Part shown: positions 1 through 9,484 of the stretch, piece by piece
How the letters are laid out: the number at the start of each line of letters is the position of its first letter
Position numbering within the stretch: position 1 is the first letter of the stretch
Source: CAYWXK01 sp964462515
GTDB lineage: Bacteria > Planctomycetota > Phycisphaerae > Sedimentisphaerales > Anaerobacaceae
Direction: 5' to 3'
Assembly (NCBI GenBank): GCA_964462515.1
Contig: CAYWXK010000022.1
Location: 1 to 64,000 of the forward strand
DNA length: 64,000 bases
Position numbers and translations under genes: made by a program
The notes under the pieces: model-generated
Seen by the model: the letters and a program-made list of their open reading frames with translations, nothing else
The model's database searches: none
What the model was told of the DNA's origin: nothing

Positions 1-257
1 TTCGATTTGGATTCATCCTAATTTACCCCCTCCCACCTATAACTGACGGATTACCCAAAAAACCGCTTTTTTATTGACTTTGGGGCTGGATAGTAGGATA
101 TGGATATAAATCTGGGTTGGGTGTAAGAGACCGCGCGTTTCTTTTAATTCCCGAGCCGGCTACGATTGCCTTGTTTAGCTTCGGGATGTTATGCCTTAGA
201 AAACGGTGTAAGAAGTAGATGCGTAAATATGCAGGTAGGACAATCAACTAAGAAAGG

Positions 258-1361
258 CTATCGTGCTGCGGTGGCTTCCATTTCAAATAGTAAATCAGCT
301 CGACAGATATCGCAAATTGTTGTCACCAACGGCCAGGGAAGGTCGCCCTTTAAGCTGTTGAATATCTTCTCGACCTCGGTTGTCTTGCAATAGGCGACAG
401 CGTGCACGACATCTTCATCCCGACAGTGCATATCCGCAAGGACGGCGCGGACGTTATCTATCGTTGTATTTATTTGACCCATAGGGTCGTCAATGTGGGT
501 GGTGGCACCGCTGGCATCGATAGAGGCAGTTCCGGAGACAAATACCGTTTCTGTGCTTGGCGTGATTGCGCGTGAGGCCCGCGAGAAAGCTGAACCATAC
601 TCCAGTGCACACTGTTGTTTTCCCACCGCTGGAAGGAACTGAGGCGAACCTTTTGGTTCCAACACTGCTATCAAGTCCATTGCACACTTACTGCCGTCAG
701 CAGAACTCAGGCCAATGCCGGTACTGGCGGGCATTGATTGACGGCTGCCCTTGCCGATGAGGTTTCTTTCGGTGAAGAATTCGTTTCTGACCTGGTTGAA
801 GTCGTCATACCAGGAAAGGATATCTTTGAGCCATACCCACGTGCGTGCCACCGAAAAGAAGGTTGCCTTGAATTGTTTGAGGGCGGACTCCGCCTTTTCG
901 AGGCAGGCGCGGGCCTGGTCGGTTGGTTGTGTGAACTGTGGGGCAGAGATACCGGATAGCGTAAGGAGGGTATGGCTGTTGGTGCGAAGCATTCGGCCAC
1001 AGGGCTTTCCATCTATGGTGATGACTTGCGGCTTATCTTCACAGATAATAGCGTAAACCTGAGAGCCGGCGAAGGGGCCGGTTGTTCCTTCTTTGCCGAC
1101 CAGCCAGCTTGGCGAAACTCCATCGTCAAGGTCTGCATAAACTTTTGAGCGGGCTTGCCGAATGGTTTCGATTGATTCGTGGGAGGCGTAGATTCGTTCT
1201 TGAAGGATGTGAGCTTTTTTCGAACGCAGTGTATTCCAGATGGCTGTAAACAGTTGGTCTGCCTGGTCCTGGAGCGGCAGGGCCTTTTCAGGCGTGGCCG
1301 AGATATAGATTTCAGCGGCCACAGGTGATTCGATAATTCGTGTATTGAGGTTCACAGTCAT
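258..1361 (-). CDS. Chorismatase-like RidA-fold protein (FkbO/Hyg5/XanB2 type)
   Basis: This 367-residue protein has no signal peptide and is probably cytoplasmic. The C-terminal half (about 230-365) has the trimeric YjgF/RidA look, with a stretch PMGQINTTIDNVRAVL, and it ends in CRADLLFEMEA. That ending resembles the C-terminus of chorismatases (FkbO, Hyg5, XanB2), where the late Glu is catalytic. The N-terminal half matches the extra domain these enzymes carry, and the length is close to the 330-350 residues usual for them. Known members hydrolyse chorismate to 3-hydroxybenzoate or dihydroxycyclohexadiene carboxylate, or to 4-hydroxybenzoate. Which product is made here cannot be read from the sequence. 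The gene stands alone, divergent from the operon that starts at 1831. A non-chorismatase RidA-like role is the main alternative. Confidence 0.6.
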   Translation of the reverse strand: MTVNLNTRIIESPVAAEIYISATPEKALPLQDQADQLFTAIWNTLRSKKAHILQERIYASHESIETIRQARSKVYADLDDGVSPSWLVGKEGTTGPFAGSQVYAIICEDKPQVITIDGKPCGRMLRTNSHTLLTLSGISAPQFTQPTDQARACLEKAESALKQFKATFFSVARTWVWLKDILSWYDDFNQVRNEFFTERNLIGKGSRQSMPASTGIGLSSADGSKCAMDLIAVLEPKGSPQFLPAVGKQQCALEYGSAFSRASRAITPSTETVFVSGTASIDASGATTHIDDPMGQINTTIDNVRAVLADMHCRDEDVVHAVAYCKTTEVEKIFNSLKGDLPWPLVTTICDICRADLLFEMEATAAR

Positions 1362-1830
1362 TACTTTTATTTAGGCTTTTGCACAATCCTTCCTTACTCT
1401 AATCTATATACTCATAATCTATCGGCTGTTTGCCACAACTATTATATTCAGGAGGAGTTAAATAAACTATATTTTGACATCGTTGATACAAGAGCCGGGC
1501 TTAACTAAATTGGAGTTTTTTGTAAAGCGTTTAATAAAACTTAATGCCAAAGCGGTCTAATGTCCGATAAGAATATGTAGTAAGAGTTACCTCACACCAA
1601 TTGCCGATAAACCATTTTTTCTTTAATCCGGAGGCGTTAGTTAATTAACTGTCCAATCCCTCGACTCTGCTCGGGATGGTGAGCCTGTCGAACCATTGGT
1701 GAGGGGTGGATAAGTGGGGCTCAAATCTAATTCGAATTTGCCGAAGGCAGGTTATGGTTCAGTCTGAAGAATGTCCGATATATAATGTTGGAAGTTTTAT
1801 GATTGCCTGACATAATTTGGGTATAGGCCG
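1362..1830. other. 469-bp intergenic region between divergent genes
   Basis: No open frame with family character is seen here. The region separates the chorismatase-like gene from the plus-strand operon starting at 1831, so it should hold both promoters, but no convincing -35/-10 pair was identified. It contains one copy of the family A palindromic element (1590-1710). Confidence 0.6.
1590..1710 (+). repeat. Family A dispersed element, copy 1
   Basis: About 120 bp. The left end reads CCTCACACCAATTG and the right end reads CCATTGGTGAGGGG, which are near-perfect inverted repeats. The right half carries the family core CCCTCGACTCTGCTCGGGAT followed by GGTGAGCCTGTCGAACCATT. It has the same architecture as the copies at 27693, 37201 and 52748. 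This is the most diverged of the four at its ends (CCTCAC in place of CCCCGC). Confidence 0.75.
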
Positions 1831-4800
1831 ATGAAAACATTACGAAATGCGTTTTATTTATTTATTGTGGCGGTAGTGCTTGCAGGTTGCAAACACCAAA
1901 CCTTACCACAACTGCGTAACCTGAGAGATTCATCATCGAAAGACGAAAAGACAATTATCTCGGATTCTGTGCGCAAAGCGCTGGCGGAGTTTAATCGAGG
2001 CGCTGCCCTTCTCGAACAATACAGGTATGCAGACGCAGCAAAGGCTTTTGAGGCGGCGCTGAATCTTGCGCCTGACTGGAATGCCGCACGATTCAATCTG
2101 GGACTGGCATACTTTAATATGCAGGAGCAGGAACGTGCTGAAGTTTCTGTTGAGAGTGCGCGAAAGGCGTTTGAAGAGGTGCTGCAGTCAGAGCCTAATC
2201 ATCTGTCTGCGCGTTTTTGTCTTGGGCTTTACTACCAGCATATTGGGCAGAATGAAAAGTCGTTAGAGTGTTTTCGTATGGTCCACCAGGCTGACCCAGC
2301 AGATATGCACGTTGCATACAAATATGCAGAGGTCCTTATCAGCCTTAACCAGCAAGAGCAGGCTGCGCAGATACTTGAGGGGATTGTTGCGCGAGACCCC
2401 GGTTTTATTTCTGTGCTATATAGACTTGCGATGCTGTATCAGCGTTCAAAACAGGCGGATAAAGCAAAGCCGCTTTTTGCACGCTTCAGGGAACTAAATG
2501 AGTTGGAACTTACCGGCGGTAGTTTTACTGTCCTGAAGGCCTACGGGACGGTAGGAAAATATTACCTGGCGATTGGCGTAGATAATCTGCCGCTGCCGGT
2601 GGCCCAGACTCCTATTTATCCGCCAGACGTTCGGCGGATTAAGCGCATCATTTTTTCTCCTGAAGTGAATTCTCTGAATGCCAAAATTTCAGATTGGAAA
2701 TATGGCGACAGCGGTATTGATATTTCAGGCGTTGCTGCGGGGGACGTTGACTGCGATGGGGACATTGACCTTTGTATTACCGGCCTTGAGCCAAATGGGA
2801 CAACGGCTTTATGGTTAAACGATGGGGCCGGCAGGTTTTCAAAACGTGCTGTTTTAGCTCAGAAGGGTATCTCGCCCTGCTTCGGTGATGTTGACAACGA
2901 TGGCGACCTTGATTTGTGGCTTGGGTGCGCAGGGGCGGACCTTTATTTTGAGAATGATGGGAAAGGTAATTTCACAAAGAGTCAAAATGATTCACTTGTC
3001 CGCCATACGTCCGACGCAGCGGTTACTACTTGTGCGAGGCTGTTTGATTTTGACAGCGATGGAGACTTGGATTTTTTCGCCTGCCGCACGATGCCAAATA
3101 CGCTGCGGCAGGTGAGTCTGTATAACAATAACAGAGACGGCTCCTTCGAGGATGTTGGTGAGAAGCTTGGGATTGCCTTCGATAAGACGGCTGTTGCCGG
3201 AATAGTATATGATGATTTTGACAACGACCGCGATTTGGATTTGGTGCTTCCTGGTGCAGGTGATAAGGAAATTGTTATCTGGGCTAACGACCGATTCTGG
3301 AAATATCATATACTCGATGGTGCGGCAACAGGTCTTTCGGCGAAAGATATATTGAGCGCTACGTCAGGCGACCCGGACAAGGATGGAGACCGCGACCTGT
3401 TGGTGTTTAGCAGGAAGGGTCCACAGCTTTTTATTAATGAAGGCGGAATGCGTTTTAGTTTGCATCAGAATTTTGCCGACCGTTTTGGTCGGTTGGGCGG
3501 AACCGGCGGACAGTTTGCGGATATGGATAACGACGGCGATTTGGACATTGTTATTGCAGATGCGCTGCGGCCTGGTGGGGGGCGTGGGCCTGCGCTTTTG
3601 GTAAATGATTGGCCTCGCGACCGTTTCATTGATGTTTTCCAGAGCGACCCGGGGAATCTTTTATCAGCTATCAAGTTTGAAGGCAATGCCAGTTGTGTAG
3701 TGGCTGATTTTACCGGTGATGGAAGGTGCGATATATTTTTAGCCCCTATTGGGGATAAGCCGATGCTCATTGAAAACAGAACTGCTGGCGGGCACTGGAT
3801 TCAAATTGACCTTGCGGGGACTCGCGAAGCGGATGGGAAATCCCGCTCGAATAACTCGGCGATAGGGGCTCGTGTGGAGATTAAGACCGGTAACGTTTCT
3901 CAACAATATGTGGTAAGTGTGCCATCGGGGCTGGCGGCGATGCCCCCTTATCGGATTCACGCCGGCTTAGCTGACAACACCAAGGTGGAGTGGCTGCGGA
4001 TAATTTGGCCTGATGCTGTGTTGCAGGCGGAACTGGAGATTCCTGCTGACCAAACGATAACTATTGCTGAGCTGCAGCGAAAGACTTCTTCGTGCCCACA
4101 TCTTTTTGGCTGGAATGGCTCTCATTTTGAGTTCGTATCTGACTTTGGCGGTATGGGAGGAATCGGATACCTTCTTGCACCGGGAGTGTATTCTAAACCA
4201 GATCCAACAGAGTATGTGCCTGTTCCTAATCTTCAGCCGCTTGAAGGGGAATATGTGCTGCAGATACTCGAACCTATTGAGGAGGCTGTTTATGTTGACC
4301 AGGTGAAACTGATTGCGGTGGACCATCCTGTGGGGACAGAGGTTTGGCCGAATGAGATGATGGCTGTTAATGCGCCTCCGCCGGCTTTTGAACTTTTCTG
4401 TTTCAAAGACTCGATTGAGCCGATACGTGCCATCGACCATCGCGGCGTCGATGTTACTGAAGCAATAACAAAAATCGACCGGAATTATGCCGGGGCGACA
4501 AATCCGGACCGCCGATGGACGGGCTTTGCAGAGGAGCATCTTGTTGAGCTTGATTTTGGCGAACGCCTTAGAGCGGTGTTGCCTGAATCACGGCTGGTGC
4601 TTTTTCTTTATGGGTGGGTTGAGTATCCTTATTCTTCGACAAACTTTGCTGCCAGCCAGGCCAAACTGCAGTTGAAAGCTCCCAGCATTTGTGTTTTTCG
4701 TGATGGAGAGTGGATAGAGGTTTTTGATGAGGTTGGCTATCCGGGTGGTATCCAGCATATGATGACACTCGATGTAACAGGCAAGATTTTGCCCGGCGAC

Positions 4801-5358
4801 AAGCAGATACGAATAAGCAGCAATATGGAACTCTACTGGGACCGGATATTCGTTGCGGCTGTTGAAAGTCATATACCGCTTAGTGTTCGAGAGGCGTCGG
4901 TCAAGTCGGCAGACCTTCATTTTCTTGGATTTCCACGTGAATACTCGCCGGATGGACGGCATCCGAGGCTTTATGATTATGATAGCGTCGATAGAGCTGT
5001 CCCCTGGAAGAGCCTGACCGGCGACTACACGCGCTATGGCGAAGTCGGGGAGCTTCTTGAGGCTGCCGATGATTGCTACGTAATTATGGGGCGGGGAGAT
5101 GAGCTTACTGTGCGTTTTGCCGCAGAGACTTTCGGTCCAGTGCCACAAGGATACCGACGTTCGTTCATATTAAAAACGGACAGCTTCTGTAAGGATATGG
5201 ACCTATACTCGGCATATCCGGATACTGTGGAGCCGCTGCCATTTCATTCTATGAGCGGCTATCCATACAGGACTGACGAAAGGTATCCTGACGATGAAAA
5301 ACAACACGAATATCGAAGACGGTTCAATACCAGGCGGGTACAAGAAAACGCTGACTAA
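1831..5358 (+). CDS. TPR/VCBS (FG-GAP)/ASPIC-UnbV lipoprotein
   Basis: The 1175-residue product starts with a lipoprotein signal peptide (FIVAVVLAGC, lipid-modified Cys20), so it should be anchored in a membrane facing the periplasm or surface. Residues about 45-235 are TPR repeats. Residues about 280-650 carry repeated calcium-type loops (DVDCDGDIDLC, DVDNDGDLDLW, DFDSDGDLDFF, DMDNDGDLDIV), which mark a VCBS/FG-GAP beta-propeller. Residues about 655-760 resemble the ASPIC/UnbV module. The last 400 residues form an extra region seen here only in this protein. ASPIC/VCBS propellers bind calcium and probably mediate protein or surface contacts; no catalytic function is known. It is first of four co-directional genes, followed by TPR proteins and a CRTAC1-type protein. 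A palindrome at 2618-2639 lies within the coding sequence. Confidence 0.85.
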   Translation: MKTLRNAFYLFIVAVVLAGCKHQTLPQLRNLRDSSSKDEKTIISDSVRKALAEFNRGAALLEQYRYADAAKAFEAALNLAPDWNAARFNLGLAYFNMQEQERAEVSVESARKAFEEVLQSEPNHLSARFCLGLYYQHIGQNEKSLECFRMVHQADPADMHVAYKYAEVLISLNQQEQAAQILEGIVARDPGFISVLYRLAMLYQRSKQADKAKPLFARFRELNELELTGGSFTVLKAYGTVGKYYLAIGVDNLPLPVAQTPIYPPDVRRIKRIIFSPEVNSLNAKISDWKYGDSGIDISGVAAGDVDCDGDIDLCITGLEPNGTTALWLNDGAGRFSKRAVLAQKGISPCFGDVDNDGDLDLWLGCAGADLYFENDGKGNFTKSQNDSLVRHTSDAAVTTCARLFDFDSDGDLDFFACRTMPNTLRQVSLYNNNRDGSFEDVGEKLGIAFDKTAVAGIVYDDFDNDRDLDLVLPGAGDKEIVIWANDRFWKYHILDGAATGLSAKDILSATSGDPDKDGDRDLLVFSRKGPQLFINEGGMRFSLHQNFADRFGRLGGTGGQFADMDNDGDLDIVIADALRPGGGRGPALLVNDWPRDRFIDVFQSDPGNLLSAIKFEGNASCVVADFTGDGRCDIFLAPIGDKPMLIENRTAGGHWIQIDLAGTREADGKSRSNNSAIGARVEIKTGNVSQQYVVSVPSGLAAMPPYRIHAGLADNTKVEWLRIIWPDAVLQAELEIPADQTITIAELQRKTSSCPHLFGWNGSHFEFVSDFGGMGGIGYLLAPGVYSKPDPTEYVPVPNLQPLEGEYVLQILEPIEEAVYVDQVKLIAVDHPVGTEVWPNEMMAVNAPPPAFELFCFKDSIEPIRAIDHRGVDVTEAITKIDRNYAGATNPDRRWTGFAEEHLVELDFGERLRAVLPESRLVLFLYGWVEYPYSSTNFAASQAKLQLKAPSICVFRDGEWIEVFDEVGYPGGIQHMMTLDVTGKILPGDKQIRISSNMELYWDRIFVAAVESHIPLSVREASVKSADLHFLGFPREYSPDGRHPRLYDYDSVDRAVPWKSLTGDYTRYGEVGELLEAADDCYVIMGRGDELTVRFAAETFGPVPQGYRRSFILKTDSFCKDMDLYSAYPDTVEPLPFHSMSGYPYRTDERYPDDEKQHEYRRRFNTRRVQENAD
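2618..2639. repeat. Family C palindrome, copy 1 (in coding sequence)
   Basis: A perfect inverted repeat, ATCCGCC, 8-nt loop AGACGTTC, GGCGGAT. It is read in frame in the ASPIC lipoprotein as YPPDVRRIK, at the junction between the TPR region and the propeller. The same palindrome is at 14052-14074 and 29367-29388. Confidence 0.7.
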
Positions 5359-5556
5359 ATATGTGTGAAGAATTTTTTGCACTGCCCATAATATTTGTTC
5401 GGGTATAGTCGAGTTGTGTATAAAAGGTTTTTTTGGTATAATTGACCTTATAGCAGATTGTTGTAATCCAGCGTTTGACATATTTTCAACAGAATCGAAG
5501 AATGTAGAATCCAGAATGTAGAAAAAATCACAAACTAAAATTACGAGTCAGGAATT

Positions 5557-6975
5557 ATGAGCTACAAATCACAAACCATCGGTCGTGCCAGAGCGTTGTA
5601 TTCTGGTTGTAATGGAATGATTGTCTGGTTGGCTGTTGTCAGCTTTTTCTGTGGAGGTTCTTTGGTGCTGGCGGCTGGAGAGGCACAAAAGGCCAAACCA
5701 TCCTCCAAGCCTACAACACAACAAAGACCCCCAATACAGGTTACACCCGCCAAAGGGGTACAAGGCCCTCTTGAACAAGAAGCTGCCGGTCTGAAGAAAG
5801 AAGAAATAGAACTTGCCAAGAAACTAATGCTGGAGTTTCCCGACAGCAATGAGCCGATTGTATTGATGGGCAACATTCAGGTAAGACACGGCAATACCGC
5901 TGAGGGTCTGGAGCTGTGGAAGAAAGGATTACAGTTGAATCCACAACAACCAAATGTGTATAACGGGATGGCGTGGGTTGCGATGTCTAAGGGCCAATAC
6001 CAGGAAGCCATCAATCACTGGCAAAAGGCACTACAGATACAACCAAAAATGCCAGGTGCGCATGTTGGTATCGCCCGGGCACTGATGGCGTTGGGCAAGC
6101 AGGTCGAGGCAATTGTGGAATTAGAGGAGGAAATCAAGATTTCGCCGAAGTCCGGTTTTAGTTTTTATCTGCTTGGACAGCAATACCTGCAGCAGAAGGA
6201 CTACGACAAGGCTAAAACGAACTACGAAGCAACCATAGCTGTTGAGCCTAACAATACCAATGCTTATTATGGTCTTTACACTGTTTATACAAGGCTCAAT
6301 CAACCCAAGAAGGCGGAACAGTTCCTGGCCGGCTTCAAGAAACTAAAGGCCGAAGATATGAAGGTCCTCAAGGACCGCAATGATGCATATAGTGACCTTG
6401 TAACTGTGCGGAAGGGTGCAGCGGAAACGTATGTAACTGCCGGGCGGCTTTATATGGAACGCGGAAGATTGCAAGAGGCCGAGGCACTTCTTTTAAGAGC
6501 GATAGTAATTGACCCGAATGATACAGAGTGTCTTGAATGGCTTGTTACCTTGTATCAGACTACAAATCGAGTTATGGATGCTATCCAGATATGTAAAAAG
6601 ATAATTAAGCTTGAACCTGATGATCCGGTTGCTTATCTGAATATGGGACTTCTTTATAGCCGGCTGCAAAAGACCGTTGATGCTGAAGAATCTTTAGTTA
6701 AAGCTATTAAGCTGGCGCCTGAAAAATCAGATGGTTATCGCGAGCTTGCGTTAGCTTATCTTAAGTCGGATATAAAACTTCAGGAGGCAAAGAAGCTCGC
6801 CGAGCATGCTGTAAAGCTGGAGCCAACGGCGGTCAACTATATGGCATTAAGCCGGGCCTGTGATAAAAATGGGGACATTGCCGGTGCGATATCAGCCGCT
6901 AAGCGAGCTGTGGAGCTGGAGCCGTCCAATCCAATATATCAGCAGATATATCAGGCGCTTCAGAAAAGAAAATGA
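5557..6975 (+). CDS. Exported TPR protein
   Basis: This 472-residue protein has an N-terminal hydrophobic segment (about 22-41, ending LVLAAGEA) that is probably a signal peptide or membrane anchor. A proline/lysine/glutamine-rich linker follows. From about residue 75 to the end it is a nearly continuous array of TPR units, shown by repeated patterns such as LQLNPQQPNVYNGMAWVA, IAVEPNNTNAYYGLYTVY and IKLAPEKSDGYRELALAY. TPR arrays are protein-protein interaction scaffolds; the partner is unknown. The AGGAATT before the ATG can serve as a ribosome binding site. It ends 21 bases before the next gene, so the two are likely co-transcribed. It probably assembles with the neighbouring ASPIC and PD40-TPR proteins, but this is inference from position. 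Confidence 0.85.
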   Translation: MSYKSQTIGRARALYSGCNGMIVWLAVVSFFCGGSLVLAAGEAQKAKPSSKPTTQQRPPIQVTPAKGVQGPLEQEAAGLKKEEIELAKKLMLEFPDSNEPIVLMGNIQVRHGNTAEGLELWKKGLQLNPQQPNVYNGMAWVAMSKGQYQEAINHWQKALQIQPKMPGAHVGIARALMALGKQVEAIVELEEEIKISPKSGFSFYLLGQQYLQQKDYDKAKTNYEATIAVEPNNTNAYYGLYTVYTRLNQPKKAEQFLAGFKKLKAEDMKVLKDRNDAYSDLVTVRKGAAETYVTAGRLYMERGRLQEAEALLLRAIVIDPNDTECLEWLVTLYQTTNRVMDAIQICKKIIKLEPDDPVAYLNMGLLYSRLQKTVDAEESLVKAIKLAPEKSDGYRELALAYLKSDIKLQEAKKLAEHAVKLEPTAVNYMALSRACDKNGDIAGAISAAKRAVELEPSNPIYQQIYQALQKRK

Positions 6976-6996
6976 TGCTTCGGCCCAAGAAGCACT

Positions 6997-9468
6997 ATGC
7001 GCAAACCGATTAAGCGACTTGTCATACTGAGCATTAGCATTGTGGCTGCAACTTTCGTTGTGGTTACATTTATTGCCTTCCATAGGCGCGCCCAGCAGAT
7101 AAAAGACATATCGGCAGTTTATAGAGATGATGTTGAGCTCAGCGGGTTGACTATTGAATATCCCTCCGACGGAACGCTATTCCCCCCAGAAATTGCCCCT
7201 CCTACACTTCGCTGGAAGGACGATAATCCGACAAGGCTGCCGAAGTGCGATACCTATTTTATCACGTTGAAATTTCAGGACGATGGGGGACGTTTGAATT
7301 TTCTCACCCATAATCGGCAGTGGACGCCCCAGCCAAAACAATGGGAGGAAATAAAAAAGCGCTCTCTGGAAAAACAGGCACAGGTTACCATTCTGGGCCT
7401 CAATCACTCCAACCTACAACAGATTCTTTCTGGAGTGCGAATCTCAATTAAAACGTCAAAGGACCCGGTGGGCGCACCTTTGTTCTACCGTGAAGTGAAC
7501 CTGCCTTTTGTTAACGCTGTTAAAGACCCTACTCGCATCCGGTGGCGTTTTGGGTCGATTTCTTCGCCGAAGCAGCCGCCGATTATCCTTAAAAATTTGC
7601 CGGTCTGTGGAAACTGTCACTCATTCTCCGCCGATGGTCAAACCCTCGCAATGGATATCGATTATGCCAGCGACAAAGGCTCGTATGTTATTGCACAAGT
7701 CGCAGAGCAAATGGTTCTGGCTACCCGCGATATTATAACCTGGAGCGATTACAGAAAAGATGATGAGGAGCCGACCTTCGGCCTGCTTTCCCAAATCTCT
7801 CCGGATGGCAGGTTCGTGGTCAGCACCGTAAAAGATGAATCGGTCTTCGTTCCAATGCCGGCTCTGGAATTCTCGCAATTATTTTTCCCGTTTAAGGGCA
7901 TTCTCTGTATATATGACAGGCAAACAGGAACTTTTCAGTCTTTGCCAGGTGCAGATGACCCTGAATTCGTCCAGAGCAATCCTGCCTGGAGTCCTGACGG
8001 CAAATACATCGTCTTTGCCAGAAGTAAAGCATATAAGCTTAAAAACATTAAAGGCCCTCGCAAAATCCTGCTGGACCCCGAGGAATGCAAGGAATTCGTC
8101 AAAGACGGAAAGCCCTTTCTGTTTGACTTATACAGAATTCCGTTCAACGACGGCAAAGGCGGCACGCCCGAGCCGCTTAAGGGGGCTTCAAACAACGGTA
8201 TGAGCAACTTCTTTGCCAGATACTCGCCGGATGGTCGCTGGATTGTGTTCTGCAAGGCTAAAAATTATATGCTGCTCCAGGCCGACAGCGAACTTTACAT
8301 CATACCAGCCGAAGGAGGCCAGGCCAGAAAACTACAATGCAACACGAGCCGTATGAACTCCTGGCACAGTTGGTCGCCGAACGGCAAATGGCTGGTTTTC
8401 TCCTCGAAAGCCAATTCGGCCTACACACAGCTTTTCCTCACCCACATCGATGAACAAGGAAATAGCACGCCCCCTGTTGTATTGTCTCAATTTACCTCAC
8501 CTGACCGAGCAGCAAACATACCGGAGTTTGTCAATGCCAAACCAACAGCAATTAAAAAAATCCGCGAACAATTCGTAGATGATGTCTCTTATTTGAGAGC
8601 CGCGAGAGAGTTTTTCAAAGCCAAAGATTTTGACGGTGCAGAGAAGCAATGCCGAAAGGCGTTGAAGCTGAACCCGAAGAACACAGAAGTGCTCGGCACT
8701 CTCAGCATAACGTTGCTTCACCAGGGGAAGTTGGATGAAGCAATTAGATGCTGGACAGAGGTAATACGCCTTGAACCCAACAATATTGACGCGCACAACA
8801 ACCTTGGCTTAGCGATGTTTCGCCAAGGGAATTTCGATGAGGCAATAAAGCACTGGTTGGAAGTCGTGCGGTTTAAACCGGACCACGTTGAAGCGCTCAG
8901 CAACCTGGGTTCCGTCTTATTCGAGAAAGGGATGCTCAAGGAGGCTACAGATTACTTATTCAAGGCTTTACGCCTTGACCCAAACAATAGCGATGCACAT
9001 TATAACCTCGGTCAAGCCCTGTTACGTCAGGGAAAGCCCGACGAGGCAATCAGGCATTTGTCGGTGGTTGTGCGGCTTAAACCGGATGACGCCGAAGCAC
9101 GCTACACTCTCGGAATGGCATTGGTTGGCCAAGGAAAGACCGATGAAGCCATTAAGCATTTGTCAGAGGTGATACGCCTTAATCCTAAAAACACAGATGC
9201 ATATTATAACATCGGTGTGGCACTGGCTAACCAGGGAAAGCTCAATGAAGCCATTAAGTGTTGGTTAGAGGTGGTGCGACTTAACCCTAAAAACATAGAT
9301 GCGCCGGTAAATTTAGCAAAAAGCTATGCCAAAATAGGCCAGCTCAATGAAGCTATTTTGTTTGCAGAGAAAGCACTCGCACTCGCTCGTGCCACCGGAG
9401 ACAAACGGCTCGCACAGGAAATCCAGCAACGAATTGAACTTTACAAAGCAGAAATAAAGCAGAAATAA
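6997..9468 (+). CDS. Membrane-anchored PD40 beta-propeller/TPR protein with one c-type haem motif
   Basis: The 823-residue protein has an N-terminal membrane segment (about residues 7-27). An Ig-like region (about 45-190) is followed by a single haem-attachment motif CGNCH at 204-208, then a PD40/TolB-like propeller (about 210-510; motifs SPDGRFVVST, SPDGKYIVFA, SPDGRWIVFC, SPNGKWLVFS). The C-terminal 270 residues hold about eight TPR units with consensus QGKLDEAIRCWTEVIRLEPN. The haem motif in front of a PD40 propeller resembles the HzsA-like protein at 19765 and suggests a redox or haem-bearing surface protein. It lies 21 bases after the preceding TPR gene and 16 bases before a CRTAC1-type gene. 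Its reaction, if any, is unknown. Confidence 0.8.
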   Translation: MRKPIKRLVILSISIVAATFVVVTFIAFHRRAQQIKDISAVYRDDVELSGLTIEYPSDGTLFPPEIAPPTLRWKDDNPTRLPKCDTYFITLKFQDDGGRLNFLTHNRQWTPQPKQWEEIKKRSLEKQAQVTILGLNHSNLQQILSGVRISIKTSKDPVGAPLFYREVNLPFVNAVKDPTRIRWRFGSISSPKQPPIILKNLPVCGNCHSFSADGQTLAMDIDYASDKGSYVIAQVAEQMVLATRDIITWSDYRKDDEEPTFGLLSQISPDGRFVVSTVKDESVFVPMPALEFSQLFFPFKGILCIYDRQTGTFQSLPGADDPEFVQSNPAWSPDGKYIVFARSKAYKLKNIKGPRKILLDPEECKEFVKDGKPFLFDLYRIPFNDGKGGTPEPLKGASNNGMSNFFARYSPDGRWIVFCKAKNYMLLQADSELYIIPAEGGQARKLQCNTSRMNSWHSWSPNGKWLVFSSKANSAYTQLFLTHIDEQGNSTPPVVLSQFTSPDRAANIPEFVNAKPTAIKKIREQFVDDVSYLRAAREFFKAKDFDGAEKQCRKALKLNPKNTEVLGTLSITLLHQGKLDEAIRCWTEVIRLEPNNIDAHNNLGLAMFRQGNFDEAIKHWLEVVRFKPDHVEALSNLGSVLFEKGMLKEATDYLFKALRLDPNNSDAHYNLGQALLRQGKPDEAIRHLSVVVRLKPDDAEARYTLGMALVGQGKTDEAIKHLSEVIRLNPKNTDAYYNIGVALANQGKLNEAIKCWLEVVRLNPKNIDAPVNLAKSYAKIGQLNEAILFAEKALALARATGDKRLAQEIQQRIELYKAEIKQK

Positions 9469-9484
9469 AAATTTAATCAATCTT

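Noticed and set aside
166..393. Small plus-strand open frame
   Set aside because: It is antisense to the end of the chorismatase-like gene and has no family resemblance or ribosome binding site.
3967..4539. 190-codon minus-strand open frame
   Set aside because: It lies wholly antisense to the ASPIC lipoprotein gene; composition is that of a shadow frame.
4588..5148. 186-codon minus-strand open frame
   Set aside because: It is antisense to the same lipoprotein gene and has no recognisable motif.
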